In this document: piece after piece, positions 41,997 to 51,319 of the stretch
How the letters are laid out: each line of letters starts with the position of its first letter
Position numbering within the stretch: the first letter of the stretch is position 1
Origin: Saccharibacillus soli
Lineage (GTDB): Bacteria > Bacillota > Bacilli > Paenibacillales > Paenibacillaceae
Direction of reading: 5' to 3'
Assembly: GCA_002189105.1 (NCBI GenBank)
Contig: NIOB01000001.1
Location: forward strand, 868,001-932,000
DNA: 64,000 bases
The notes under the pieces: model-generated
Database searches by the model: none
The model's input: only the letters and a program-made list of their open reading frames with translations
What the model was told of the DNA's origin: nothing
Translations under genes and position numbers: made by a program

Positions 41997-43178
41997 ATGC
42001 GGGATGCCGTTTATATGTTTCATCCGAACTTTCTCAAATACGTTTTTCATCAAGATCATCCGTTCGATCAGCGCCGTATTACGTTGACGCGGGATCTGCT
42101 GCGGACAGCGGGCGCTTTCCCGACGGAAGCGGAGGTGCTGCCGGTCCACGACAGTCTGGATGAGGAACTGCTGCATGCCGTTCATGTGCCCGAGTATGTC
42201 GAACGCGTCAAGGCGCTCAGTGAGCCGCTGCCCAGCGATCAGGCGATCGGCGATGCACGCAAATATGGACTGGACACCGAAGACACGCCCTTTTTCCCTG
42301 GTATGCACCGCAGCGCAGAGATCATTGCCGCAGCCTCCGTTGAAGCAGCGAAGCTGGTCATGGAAGGAGAAGCGAGGCATGTCGTCAATCTGGCTGGCGG
42401 GCTGCATCACGCGATGCCTCAGCGCGGTTCGGGATTCTGCGTCTACAATGATGCTTCCATCGCCATCTCCTATATTCGGCAAAAATACGGGGCACGCGTG
42501 CTGTATGTCGATACGGATGTGCATCATGGAGACGGGGTGGAGATGTCTTTTTACAGCGATCCCGGCGTCTATACGTATTCGATCCATGAGACGGGGAAAT
42601 ATCTGTTTCCCGGCACCGGACTGGTCGAGCAGCGTGGAGAAGGCGAAGGGTTTGGCTGCACGGTTAATCTGCCGATGGAGCCATATACGGAAGATGACTC
42701 CTGGCTGGAGTGTTTTGGAAATGTGCTGCATGATGTGCTTCACAAAGCCAAGCCGGATATTATCATCAGTCAGCACGGCTGCGATGCCCATGCCCTTGAT
42801 CCGATGGCGCATGTCCACTGCTCCATGAGGATCTACCGCGAGATGCCGCGTATGCTGCATCAGGCGGCTCATGATTATTGTGAGGGCCGCTGGGTCGCAC
42901 TGGGCGGAGGCGGATATGACATCTGGCGGGTTGTGCCCCGGGCCTGGGCACTGCTCTGGATGGAGATGAGCGAACATCCGCTGCTCCAGCGAATTGACGC
43001 CAATCCTGGGCTTAGACTCCCTGAGGAGTGGCTGCGGCGCTGGCAGGCGGAAAGCCCGGAAGAACTGCCGGAGACATGGCTTGATGATACATCGCAGTGG
43101 AGCCCGATGCCCCGCCGCGCGGAGATCGAAGCGAAGAATCGGCATGCGGCGGAATTGGCGTCGATGTATTTGCGATAG
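41997..43178 (+). CDS. acuC: Histone-deacetylase-like protein AcuC
   Basis: 393 residues of the class I HDAC/acetylpolyamine amidohydrolase superfamily. LAGGLHHAMPQRGSGFCVYN (active-site His pair), VLYVDTDVHHGDGVEMSFYS (zinc-ligand Asp and His), SQHGCDAHALDPMAH (zinc-ligand Asp) and LGGGGYDIWR are the catalytic signatures. In bacilli AcuC removes the acetyl group that AcuA puts on AcsA. ATG 41997 follows AAGGAGGGAGCCGC. Co-directional with acuA, 38 bases apart, and ends at a strong terminator. Confidence 0.93.
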   Translation: MRDAVYMFHPNFLKYVFHQDHPFDQRRITLTRDLLRTAGAFPTEAEVLPVHDSLDEELLHAVHVPEYVERVKALSEPLPSDQAIGDARKYGLDTEDTPFFPGMHRSAEIIAAASVEAAKLVMEGEARHVVNLAGGLHHAMPQRGSGFCVYNDASIAISYIRQKYGARVLYVDTDVHHGDGVEMSFYSDPGVYTYSIHETGKYLFPGTGLVEQRGEGEGFGCTVNLPMEPYTEDDSWLECFGNVLHDVLHKAKPDIIISQHGCDAHALDPMAHVHCSMRIYREMPRMLHQAAHDYCEGRWVALGGGGYDIWRVVPRAWALLWMEMSEHPLLQRIDANPGLRLPEEWLRRWQAESPEELPETWLDDTSQWSPMPRRAEIEAKNRHAAELASMYLR

Positions 43179-43184
43179 GACAGT

Positions 43185-43226
43185 AAAAGCCGTTGGTTTC
43201 ACTTCTGTGAAATCAACGGCTTTTCG
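43185..43226. terminator. Terminator between acuC and the LuxR-type gene
   Basis: AAAAGCCGTTGGTTTCAC pairs with GTGAAATCAACGGCTTTT (one G-U); T or A tracts on both sides of two convergent genes. Confidence 0.85.
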
Positions 43227-43346
43227 TTGTTCAGATCAGGAGATTAGCTGCCTGAGTCTGCATGGGATGGTTGACCAGAGAAAATCAAGCGGAGAATCAA
43301 TCGGAAAATGAATGGGATCGAGCCAATCCAAAAGCCTATCCATTCG

Positions 43347-44438
43347 CTAATTGAACCGTGAATAGAGCTGCCAGACCAATTCGCGCCGACTCTTGGTGCC
43401 GGTCTTGCGAAAGACCGACTTCAGATGATCCTGAAGGGTATATTCGGACATGTGCAGCGCCAGCGCAGCTTCCTTCCCGGACAGACCCTGTACAACCCGA
43501 TCGACGACTTCGCGTTCCCGCTCCGTCAGGCCGAACGTTTCGGCCAGTACCGGCAGAATATCCGCCGGGCGGGCGCGTTCCACGGTGACGGCGATCTGCG
43601 TATCGCCGTCTGCGGTTTCCATCCGGCTGGCACGGATGCCGACATAACGGCCGCCCGGCACGGGGACGCAGACCCGTGCGGCTGGATCGGCGGCGGAGCC
43701 GTCCTGCGGAGACGGCGACAGGGCGCGGGTGCAGACCGCGCGAACCGGACGAGGCATCACGTCCGGTTCAATCTGCTCGGCGCCGCGCAGCACGGCGAGC
43801 CAGCCTTCGGCCGAGGCACTCGCGGCCAGCAGCCGCAGGCGATCCGACAGCACGAATACGCCGGATTCGTGCGGCAGCGGGAGAGGCTGCCCGGCGGCGT
43901 TCTCCGGCTCATTCTCGCCGGAGAACGCCGCCTGCCGCAGATAGGCCGCCATCTGCGGCAGCAGCGCCGCGACCAGGCGCACTTCGTCCTCCGTGAACGG
44001 AGGACGATCCGGCCGGCGCAGCAGCGACAGATGGCCGCAGCGCCGGCCGCGCGCCGTCAGCACGGCGCGAAGTTCGTCACCGAAGCCAGCCGGTGACAGA
44101 ATATCACGGTAGCGGGCGCTGCGCTCGGGCTGACCGTCAGAAGCCAGCACCAGACCTGCGGCCGGGAGCGGGGAGGCCGCAAGATCGTCATAGCGATTAT
44201 AATCTTCGCCGCGATATTCATAATCGAACAGTCGGGGATGAATCGCCTCGACAACCGAATCGGTAACCGAGCCGGTGCTCAGGCCGGTATCTCCATCCAC
44301 GCCGGTAAAGCATGCCCCATCGTGCGGCACGGCTCCACCCAGCAGGGACAGGCAGGCGCTGCGGTAAGCACGCGGCGACAGATTCTTCTCCGCCATCCGT
44401 TGCAGCTTGCCCGATAAGCGGTTCAGCGTATGATCCAT
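43347..44438 (-). CDS. LuxR-type transcriptional regulator
   Basis: 363 residues. Only the last 65 residues (FGLTEREREVVDRVVQGLSG, ALHMSEYTLQDHLKSVFRKT) form the LuxR/GerE helix-turn-helix. The N-terminal 290 residues have no clear known domain, perhaps GAF/PAS-like (DEVRLVAALLPQMAAYLRQA, SGVFVLSDRLRLLAASASAE) but weakly. This stretch is very GC-rich and Ala/Arg-rich compared with neighbours. Start ATG at 44438 (complement) has AAGGAGGAAGGTT; the longer in-frame N-terminus is rejected. Divergent from the saccharopine-dehydrogenase-like gene with a palindrome in between, its likely target. Confidence 0.8.
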   Translation of the reverse strand: MDHTLNRLSGKLQRMAEKNLSPRAYRSACLSLLGGAVPHDGACFTGVDGDTGLSTGSVTDSVVEAIHPRLFDYEYRGEDYNRYDDLAASPLPAAGLVLASDGQPERSARYRDILSPAGFGDELRAVLTARGRRCGHLSLLRRPDRPPFTEDEVRLVAALLPQMAAYLRQAAFSGENEPENAAGQPLPLPHESGVFVLSDRLRLLAASASAEGWLAVLRGAEQIEPDVMPRPVRAVCTRALSPSPQDGSAADPAARVCVPVPGGRYVGIRASRMETADGDTQIAVTVERARPADILPVLAETFGLTEREREVVDRVVQGLSGKEAALALHMSEYTLQDHLKSVFRKTGTKSRRELVWQLYSRFN

Positions 44439-44505
44439 AACCTTCCTCCTTGCGATTCCCTGATTTCTGGGATAGGCACTCTGCGATGGGCTAGCCATAA
44501 TAAAA

Positions 44506-44518
44506 ACAAGCAGCTTGT
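44506..44518. promoter_or_regulatory. Palindromic operator candidate, LuxR / SDH-like genes
   Basis: ACAAGCAGCTTGT is a perfect 6-1-6 dyad in the divergent region, 68 bases from the LuxR-type start and 138 bases before the dehydrogenase start. Confidence 0.4.
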
Positions 44519-44655
44519 CTGGCTGACATCCAGCCTGCTGACTTCATTATCCGTTATCTTCTCCCTGTTTTTCAATGCAGGGTGGGGAAAGCGGTTGAAG
44601 CCGACTGGGATTCTGGATGAATGTTGCATCAAAGAGAGCAGGAGGAATCGACGAG

Positions 44656-45945
44656 ATGAACACGACAAGGACCTATGGGCGGCGGATTGATGCAGATGCA
44701 GGGAACCATTTCATCCCGCAGATGCCACCTAAGTCGCAGCTGCCCCTTACAGATACAGACCCAACCTCTACCGATCCGTTCCCCTCGCAGAGGCAGGAGC
44801 GGCTTGATCCCTATGGGGAGGGAAAAATCGTCGTGATCGGCGGATATGGCAGCGTGGGTCGCAGGGTATGCAGGCTTCTGGCGGAGTCATTTCCGGAGCG
44901 GGTGTATGCAGCAGGACGGAGTCTGGAGGCGGCCCGGCAGTTCTCTGAGGAGACGAATGGCGCCGTTCAGCCGCTGCATTGGGAGGTGGGTTTAACAGAT
45001 CCGAAGATGGGCACAGCCGATCAAGGGTATGATCTGGCGGATGTTGATCTAATCGTCATGTGTCTCGATCAGCAGCATCCCCATCTCATTCGCCAATGTC
45101 TGAAGGAAGGCACACATTATGTGGACATTACGGCGCAAGCCGATTTTCTGAGGGAAGCCAGTCGGTTGAACCTTCCGAATCCGCAGGCAGCGGCGCTGCT
45201 GAGTGTCGGTCTGGCACCGGGGCTGACGAATCTGTTGGCGGCCCGGGCTTCTGCGGCACTGGAGCGAACCGAACGTATTGAGATTTCGTTAATGCTGGGA
45301 TTGGGAGAGTCGCATGGGCGTGCAGCAATAGCATGGACGATCGATCAGATGGGCGCTTCATTTACTTTGCAGGGCAGCGATGGAGCACGAAGAGTGTCTG
45401 CGATGACCGGGGGACGAACGGTCGATTTTGGGGGGGCGCTGGGCCGAAAACGCGTCTATCGCTTTCCCTTCTCTGACCAGTTCACCCTTCCCGATACACT
45501 GGGAATCGCAGACATCCAGACCCGTCTCGGGTTTGACATAAACGGTGTGTCCCAAACGGCAGCCGCACTGCGGCGCTTGGGGTTGTTCAGTCTGCTCCGC
45601 TGGAGACCGCTTCGCCAGGCCATTATCGCCCTGGCAGGAAGTTTGCATGTGGGCAGTGAACAGTTTGCCGTGCAGGTGAGGGCTTATGGTCAGCATCAGG
45701 GTCGATCTGCGCAGGCAACCTGCAAGCTTCACGGCGTCAATCAGACAGATATTACGGCTCGCGCCGCCGCTCACGCAGCAGCAGCGCTGCTCAAGCGGTC
45801 TGATCTGCGCGGCATCCTGCATCTGGAACAACTGCTGGATGCCAATTCGGTCTGGTCTGCCATCCGTCCAGCATCTGCATCTGAGCTGGAATTCGATCTA
45901 TCCCTCCAAATGCCTGGCAGCGCTCTGTCTGAAAACAGGGCCTGA
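44656..45945 (+). CDS. Saccharopine-dehydrogenase-like oxidoreductase
   Basis: 429 residues. The Rossmann motif KIVVIGGYGSVGRRVCRLLA appears only at about residue 55, after a Pro/Thr/Gln-rich N-terminal tail. DLIVMCLDQQHPHLIRQCLK, THYVDITAQADFL and LSVGLAPGLTNLLAARASAA are typical of the saccharopine dehydrogenase NAD(P)-binding family and its uncharacterised relatives. Start ATG 44656 is ten bases after AGGAGG. Substrate unknown: no lysine-degradation genes are adjacent; the downstream SSADH-like gene (173 bases away) could be a partner. Probably controlled by the divergent LuxR-type protein. Confidence 0.8.
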   Translation: MNTTRTYGRRIDADAGNHFIPQMPPKSQLPLTDTDPTSTDPFPSQRQERLDPYGEGKIVVIGGYGSVGRRVCRLLAESFPERVYAAGRSLEAARQFSEETNGAVQPLHWEVGLTDPKMGTADQGYDLADVDLIVMCLDQQHPHLIRQCLKEGTHYVDITAQADFLREASRLNLPNPQAAALLSVGLAPGLTNLLAARASAALERTERIEISLMLGLGESHGRAAIAWTIDQMGASFTLQGSDGARRVSAMTGGRTVDFGGALGRKRVYRFPFSDQFTLPDTLGIADIQTRLGFDINGVSQTAAALRRLGLFSLLRWRPLRQAIIALAGSLHVGSEQFAVQVRAYGQHQGRSAQATCKLHGVNQTDITARAAAHAAAALLKRSDLRGILHLEQLLDANSVWSAIRPASASELEFDLSLQMPGSALSENRA

Positions 45946-46118
45946 AGACCGCTGCTTGTTCTGCCTCAGACCGCTGCTTCCTGAGCTTAGGAAGACGCGT
46001 TCGCCGATGGACGTGAAGGGCGCGTCATTAGCTCATGATTGGCTCAGCCTGGAGTGGGTGTATAATAACGGGGAAGAGACATGGACCCTCCATGGATACA
46101 GAAAGGTGGCGGATACAG

Positions 46119-47543
46119 ATGCAGGGCAAACTGCTGATCGGCGGGAAGTGGATCGAGACCGCCGAAGAGATTGACGTTTATAATCCCGCGAATGGGGAGC
46201 TTGTAGGCCGAGTCGCACATGCAAAAGAAGGAGATGCACAGGCGGCTGTAGAGGCTGCCCATGCTGCATTTCCGGAATGGGCGGCTCTCCCGGCTGGCGA
46301 ACGGGGGCGTCTGCTGCTTCGATGGCATGGGCTGATTGCCGAACATCGGAATGAGCTGGCGCGGATTATGACGCTGGAGCAAGGTAAGCCGCTTGCGGAA
46401 GCCGCAGGCGAGATTGATTACGCCAACAGTTTTATTCAATGGTATGCCGAAGAAGGCAAGCGAGTCTACGGCGAGACCATCCCGGCATCCACAGCCAGCA
46501 AACGTCTGTTTGTCATCAAGCAGCCGGTTGGGGTAGCGGCGATGATTACGCCGTGGAATTTCCCGGCGTCGATGATTACCCGCAAGGCTGCTCCTGCGCT
46601 TGCCGCAGGCTGCACGGTGGTGATTAAGCCGTCCGAAGAGACGCCCTTTACCGCTCTGCGCCTGGCGGAATTGGCTCAGGAAGCCGGGATTCCGGATGGC
46701 GTCATCAATATGGTGACCGGCACCCCGGGCGAGATCGGAGGAGCCTGGCAGCAGGATTCGAGAGTGCGCAAATTGTCCTTTACCGGCTCTACGCGGGTGG
46801 GCAAGGAATTGATGAAAGGCGCTGCCGATACGATGAAAAAGCTATCGTTGGAGCTGGGCGGGCATGCGCCTTTCATCGTGACGGAACATGCGGATCTGGA
46901 ACGGGCAGCCGATGGCGTGATCGCTTCCAAATTCCGCAACGGCGGTCAGACCTGTGTGTGTACGAATCGGATCTATGTGCAGGAGACGGTGGCCGCTGAT
47001 TTTGAGGATCGGGTTGCGTCCCGAGTAGCGGATCTGAGAGTGGGCAATGGCCTTGAGGAAGGAACGGACATTGGCCCGCTTATCAACGCTGCGGCAGTGG
47101 ATAAGGTCTTGGCGCAGATCGAAGACGCCCGAGCCAAAGGAGCGCAGGTGCGAGTGGGCGGCGGACGTTATACCGAAGCAGAAGGTGGTCATTTTGTTCA
47201 GCCCACGCTTATCACCGGAGCAACCGATGAGATGCTGTGCATGAACGAAGAGACATTTGGTCCGCTTGCGCCGATGACCACTTTCCGCACGCTAGAGGAA
47301 GCGATTGAACGGGCAAATCGCAGTCCTTACGGGCTGGCTGCCTATGTCTTTACTGAACGGATTGGCGAAGCCGTGAAGATTGCAGAACAATTGGAATTTG
47401 GCATCATTGGTCTGAATGATCCGCTGCCTTCAACCGCTCAAGCGCCGTTTGGCGGATTCAAGGAGAGCGGTCTGGGCCGTGAAGGTGGACATTATGGGAT
47501 TGAAGAATATCTGGAGGTCAAATATATTTCGTTGGGTCTCTGA
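46119..47543 (+). CDS. NAD(P)-dependent aldehyde dehydrogenase, SSADH/GabD-like
   Basis: 474 residues. Typical ALDH elements: ITPWNFPASMITRKAAPALA, VIKPSEETP, FTGSTRVGKELM, general base E245 in LSLELGGHAP and nucleophile C279 in GGQTCVCTNRI. The TCVCTNR pattern with a second Cys two residues on is common in succinate semialdehyde dehydrogenases, which suggests that substrate. Start ATG 46119 follows GAAAGGTGGCGG; the in-frame upstream codons look non-coding. No GABA transaminase is adjacent. Ends before a strong terminator. Confidence 0.87.
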   Translation: MQGKLLIGGKWIETAEEIDVYNPANGELVGRVAHAKEGDAQAAVEAAHAAFPEWAALPAGERGRLLLRWHGLIAEHRNELARIMTLEQGKPLAEAAGEIDYANSFIQWYAEEGKRVYGETIPASTASKRLFVIKQPVGVAAMITPWNFPASMITRKAAPALAAGCTVVIKPSEETPFTALRLAELAQEAGIPDGVINMVTGTPGEIGGAWQQDSRVRKLSFTGSTRVGKELMKGAADTMKKLSLELGGHAPFIVTEHADLERAADGVIASKFRNGGQTCVCTNRIYVQETVAADFEDRVASRVADLRVGNGLEEGTDIGPLINAAAVDKVLAQIEDARAKGAQVRVGGGRYTEAEGGHFVQPTLITGATDEMLCMNEETFGPLAPMTTFRTLEEAIERANRSPYGLAAYVFTERIGEAVKIAEQLEFGIIGLNDPLPSTAQAPFGGFKESGLGREGGHYGIEEYLEVKYISLGL

Positions 47544-47635
47544 TGTTCATACGGGGTGCGGCAGATCGGCTTGTCCAATGGCTGGTTGAACCCGTATGAT
47601 GGAGAGGATCAGGGCAGGGCGGAGCGCACCAGGAG

Positions 47636-47671
47636 AAGCGGCATCCCACCAGGCGGGATGCCGCTTTTTTT
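47636..47671 (+). terminator. Terminator after the aldehyde dehydrogenase gene
   Basis: AAGCGGCATCCC pairs with GGGATGCCGCTT with a seven-base loop, then a run of T. Confidence 0.88.
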
Positions 47672-47747
47672 GCGTGGAGACTGAATAAATGGTTTATTCC
47701 ACTCATCCGTCCGGGCTGCCCAGGAAATGAGGAAGGGAGCTGGAGTT

Positions 47748-48170
47748 GTGAAATTTAACGAGTTTTCGCTGGGACAAGTCTTCCATACCACTTCGATGGT
47801 AATGACGCTGGAGAGCATCACGGAGTTTGCACAGATTTATGACCCCCAGTACATGCATCTGGACGCAGAAAAGGCAGCGGCAGGACGTTTTGGAGGCCTC
47901 ATCGCTTCGGGTATCCAGACGATGGCTGTCTCTTTTAAGCTGTGGGTGGAGACCGGGGTTTACGGAGAAGAAGTGGTAGCAGGCACAGGGATGAACGATA
48001 TTCGTTTTCTCAAACCGGTCTATCCGGGCGATGAGCTGCGGGTCGAAGTCGAAGTGATCGGTCTGGAGGAGCGTAGGCGCAGTGGCATTGTCACGGTACG
48101 GTTGAGCACTTTTAATGACAAGGCGCACAAGGTGTTCAGCGGAGAATTGTCTGCCTTGGTTGATAAATAA
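47748..48170 (+). CDS. MaoC-like hot-dog hydratase
   Basis: 140 residues of the R-specific enoyl-CoA hydratase/MaoC family. The dyad is D32/H37 in IYDPQYMHLDAEKAAAGRFG, followed by GGLIASGIQTMA and FLKPVYPGDELRVEVEV. The single hot-dog domain acts as a dimer. Start GTG 47748 follows AAGGGAG at eight bases; an ATG at 47727 would include the ribosome site. Acyl substrate unknown. Confidence 0.87.
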   Translation: MKFNEFSLGQVFHTTSMVMTLESITEFAQIYDPQYMHLDAEKAAAGRFGGLIASGIQTMAVSFKLWVETGVYGEEVVAGTGMNDIRFLKPVYPGDELRVEVEVIGLEERRRSGIVTVRLSTFNDKAHKVFSGELSALVDK

Positions 48171-48355
48171 AAAAACGACTTTTTCCCGGTTTGATGCGTC
48201 TATGCCATGACAAACTTGTCATGGGATTGTTTCCACTGAAGGAGGAGCTGTTGGTCTGGCCTCCTTACAATGGATAAGGTGATTATACCTATCTCATGGG
48301 CATGGAATTTGGCAAGCCGAACGGAATCGGCGATCGGGAAAGGTTGGATGGATGG

Positions 48356-49591
48356 ATGAATCAAGAAATGATCGTAGAAGAACCAACACGCAAGACGAGG
48401 TCTCTCAAAGCTGCCGCTGGCACCCCCTCTGGGCGGATTCATGTGCTCGACCAGCTGCGTGGAGTGGCCCTGTTGGCCATCTTCCTGTGCAATCTGCCGC
48501 GTTTAAGCGGGGCTAACCTCGAAGGGGACGCTGCTGGTAATTTCCTCTGGGAAACGATTGAAGTGCTGTTTGGCAACAGCTCAAGACCCCTGTTTTCATT
48601 TATGTTCGGAATCAGCATGATGCTCATATTCGATGCGGCGGTGCGCCGTGGGCGTCGTCCTTATCCCATGCTGCTGCGCCGAATGTTGATGCTGCTCCTG
48701 TTCGGTGCGCTGCATCTGTTCGCCATCTGGGACGGTGACATCCTGTTCATGTATGCACTGGATGGCTTTATGCTGCTGCTGTTTCTCTGGATGCCCAAGC
48801 CGCTGCTGCTGCTGTCCGCTTGTGTACTCTTCCTGTTTTCTTCCTATGAGCTTCTGGCGGCCATGCCGCCTGTAATGGCAGAGTGGATTCAGAAGGCGTC
48901 GCCTGCTTCTTGGCTTTATAGCTTGCTTACGCTAATTCCTGATACGAGTTCCTTGTTTAACAATATGACTTTTTTCACCGTTTTTTCGGAGTTCGGGTTG
49001 GCAATCGAGCATTTGACTTTCTTCCTGTTTGGGATGTATGCGTATCGCAGTGGTCTGTTTGTCCGTCTTCCCCGAAGACCCAAGTTGTCCGCTTCGCTGG
49101 GTGTGATCCTGCTGCTGGTCGGCTGGGCGGGCAAATATATGTTCGAGCACGGTGCGTCGAATCTCTGGTTGGTTACCCTCCATCCGCTAGCCTGCTTTGC
49201 CGTCACGATCGGCGCTGTGCTGTTGATCGTTGGTCTTGCTGGACGCGAAGGTTCCCGATCGGCGAGACTGCTGGAACCTTTCCGGGCAGTGGGTCGAATG
49301 GCCTTTACCAATTATTTGATGCAATCGCTGGTATTCGTCACGCTGTTTAAAGGTTCGGGAGAAAGTATCTTTGCTTCGTTTGGAATCATTGACCCTCTTC
49401 CGATGACCGCTGTTGTGCTGATTGGGTTCGGACTTTTTATCCTTCAGATGATCGTCAGCCATTATTGGATGCGCCGCTTCCTGTATGGGCCGTTTGAATG
49501 GTTGTGGAGAGCAGGGACGAACCTGGAATGGCCGCCGTTTAAGAGACGAGAGCGGTTGGCATCGCCAGCGGGTGAGCAGCATCCTGCTTGA
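48356..49591 (+). CDS. DUF418 family membrane protein
   Basis: 411 residues with about ten hydrophobic segments, beginning RIHVLDQLRGVALLAIFLCN and containing RPLFSFMFGISMMLIFDAA and GRMAFTNYLMQSL, hallmarks of DUF418 proteins. Relatives resemble acyltransferase-like membrane proteins, but no activity is established. The N-terminal 35 residues are polar and Arg/Lys-rich. Start is uncertain: ATG 48356 is preferred (AAAGG about 12 bases upstream), with an in-frame ATG at 48296 as the alternative. Basic C-terminal tail. Confidence 0.83.
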   Translation: MNQEMIVEEPTRKTRSLKAAAGTPSGRIHVLDQLRGVALLAIFLCNLPRLSGANLEGDAAGNFLWETIEVLFGNSSRPLFSFMFGISMMLIFDAAVRRGRRPYPMLLRRMLMLLLFGALHLFAIWDGDILFMYALDGFMLLLFLWMPKPLLLLSACVLFLFSSYELLAAMPPVMAEWIQKASPASWLYSLLTLIPDTSSLFNNMTFFTVFSEFGLAIEHLTFFLFGMYAYRSGLFVRLPRRPKLSASLGVILLLVGWAGKYMFEHGASNLWLVTLHPLACFAVTIGAVLLIVGLAGREGSRSARLLEPFRAVGRMAFTNYLMQSLVFVTLFKGSGESIFASFGIIDPLPMTAVVLIGFGLFILQMIVSHYWMRRFLYGPFEWLWRAGTNLEWPPFKRRERLASPAGEQHPA

Positions 49592-49626
49592 GGATGAATG
49601 ATTCGATGATTGATTGGAGAATGGGA

Positions 49627-49658
49627 TCAAGCCGCGAACGCATAGGCAAGCGGCTTGA
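49627..49658 (+). other. Hairpin after the DUF418 gene
   Basis: TCAAGCCGC (49627-49635) and GCGGCTTGA (49650-49658) form a perfect nine-base stem without a T run; perhaps a factor-dependent terminator or RNA stability element. Confidence 0.4.
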
Positions 49659-49707
49659 CCCGAGAACCGTTTAGAAGAGCAGGACAATCGGAGAAAGGAT
49701 GTTAACG

Positions 49708-50403
49708 GTGAATCAACAGGAGTATGGTCTGTATTTGCTGAATCTGATTGACGCGGAACCGATGGATGATGATGGGGTGACGCAGGATGATCTGTATGGT
49801 TATTTCCAGTGTTTTATGCCGGAAGGGCAAGGGATTGAACGGATCTTTGAACCTCTGGAGATTGGCGATCAACTGCTGGAGCGAATTCGGCCGCTGTATG
49901 CCATGCTGAATCCTGCCGATTTTGAAGGGGATTCTGTGCCGGGTTATTTTAATGGCGGACAAAATGATGCTTCAACAGAGCAGCTTGAAGCTTACGGCAA
50001 AGCTTATCTGGAAGGACTCGGCCGATTGTTTGCCCTGGAGCCGGAGCTTGCGGAAGAGGCCGTAGAAGCGATCACGCGTATTACCGGCGTTCAGGTGCTG
50101 GAGCCGGGGGAGATTGCCGCTATTTTGGATGATTATGAACACGAGGATGAGGAGCAGACGATTCTCTACGAGACGTTGAGTGAAGTGATCGCAGAGCATA
50201 CCGATTATGAAGATACGCTGGAGATTCTCTCGGAGGCGTATTACTCGATTGGATGCGATTATACGCTGTCGTATCATCTGCAATGGCCGAAGTATTCTAA
50301 GCTGCAAGCTGCCGGAGAACCTTTTGCACCTTATGCGGAATTGTATAAGAGGGGTTATCACATCACCGTACATGAGCGCAAGCTGCTGATTGGCCGCCGC
50401 TGA
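49708..50403 (+). CDS. Acidic protein of unknown function
   Basis: 231 residues, strongly acidic, with no signal peptide or membrane helix. No family was recognised. Features are the Tyr/Asp/Glu-rich start (QQEYGLYLLNLIDAEPMDDD), several predicted helices, and a short basic end (TVHERKLLIGRR). Start GTG 49708 lies nine bases after AAAGG; ATG 49699 abuts it. Monocistronic between a hairpin and a terminator. The coding-frame composition resembles neighbouring genes, so it is probably real. Confidence 0.7.
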   Translation: MNQQEYGLYLLNLIDAEPMDDDGVTQDDLYGYFQCFMPEGQGIERIFEPLEIGDQLLERIRPLYAMLNPADFEGDSVPGYFNGGQNDASTEQLEAYGKAYLEGLGRLFALEPELAEEAVEAITRITGVQVLEPGEIAAILDDYEHEDEEQTILYETLSEVIAEHTDYEDTLEILSEAYYSIGCDYTLSYHLQWPKYSKLQAAGEPFAPYAELYKRGYHITVHERKLLIGRR

Positions 50404-50480
50404 GTAGGGAACAAAACTTGCGTCCCCACATGATCCTGTCCACGATCTCGTGAGCCATTCTTGAGGTTATGGATGCCCCG

Positions 50481-50527
50481 AAAAAGCCGCCGCCACCGAA
50501 TGAGCCTTCGGTGAACGGCGGCTTTTT
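50481..50527. terminator. Bidirectional terminator before the XRE regulator gene
   Basis: AAAAAGCCGCC pairs with GGCGGCTTTTT, with an inner CACCGA/TCGGTG stem, between convergent genes. Confidence 0.87.
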
Positions 50528-50561
50528 GATGAGGAGATGGGCTTGCGCTTGTAGGAGGAAA

Positions 50562-51113
50562 TCAGATCGGTTCCGCTTCGCGTGGGCTGTCTGTATAGAC
50601 GGAGATCAATATGACAGCAGGTTCACTGCCGGGATTCCAGACGCGATGGGGCACGGAAGCGTTCCAACTGAACGTATCGCCTTCTGCCAGTTCATACACG
50701 TCTTCGCCTTGTTGAGCAGTGACCTGACCACGGACGACCAGATGGATTTCTTCGCCTTCATGAGCATGTGGATGATCGCCAGATGCTGCACCGGGTGCCA
50801 ACTCAATGAGTGTCATCCGCAGATGCGGCGTCCGTCCGATATGCGACAGGCTAACCTGGGAGGTGCCGCCTGACAGCTGTAAACGTTCTGATTTGCGCAC
50901 GATCTGCATCCGTTCGTCTTTGCGAAGCAGCAGATAGGCAAGTGGGACGTCGAGTGCAGCGGCAATCTGTTCAAGCGTGGAGATGGAAGGCGAAGTCTTA
51001 TCGTTTTCCAACTGACTCATGAACCCTTGAGACAGACCGGTTGCTGCACAGATGGAAGCAATGGTAATTCCCTTTCGTTTGCGAATTGTGCGAATGTTGG
51101 AACCAAGCTCCAT
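50562..51113 (-). CDS. XRE-family regulator with cupin sensor domain
   Basis: 183 residues. N-terminal XRE helix-turn-helix (ITIASICAATGLSQGFMSQL, about 15-35) and a C-terminal cupin barrel (HPHAHEGEEIHLVVRGQV, FSWNASVPHRVWNPGSE) with the His/Glu metal-binding residues. Such proteins repress amine or amino-acid catabolic genes. ATG at 51113 (complement) has GAAAGGAGCG. It is divergent from an atypical SDR gene, a possible target. Confidence 0.88.
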   Translation of the reverse strand: MELGSNIRTIRKRKGITIASICAATGLSQGFMSQLENDKTSPSISTLEQIAAALDVPLAYLLLRKDERMQIVRKSERLQLSGGTSQVSLSHIGRTPHLRMTLIELAPGAASGDHPHAHEGEEIHLVVRGQVTAQQGEDVYELAEGDTFSWNASVPHRVWNPGSEPAVILISVYTDSPREAEPI

Positions 51114-51319
51114 CTTGATCGCTCCTTTCTCGTGTGTGCCTTTTCCGAATCGGATCGGCTTGATGTTCCATTATCCTACCAAGTTTCTTGCTTGTTTGCT
51201 AGACCATATATCCCCTGGTGAATTCAGGCCCATATCTTGAGGTGAGCAGCAAGATGGAAATACAAGATGGAAATACGGGTATAGATTAAAGGAAGAAGAC
51301 GATAAAAGGGGGATAAACG

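Noticed and set aside
41955-43202. 415-codon open frame on the minus strand
   Set aside because: Complement of acuC, whose HDAC catalytic motifs are intact; the minus translation is not protein-like.
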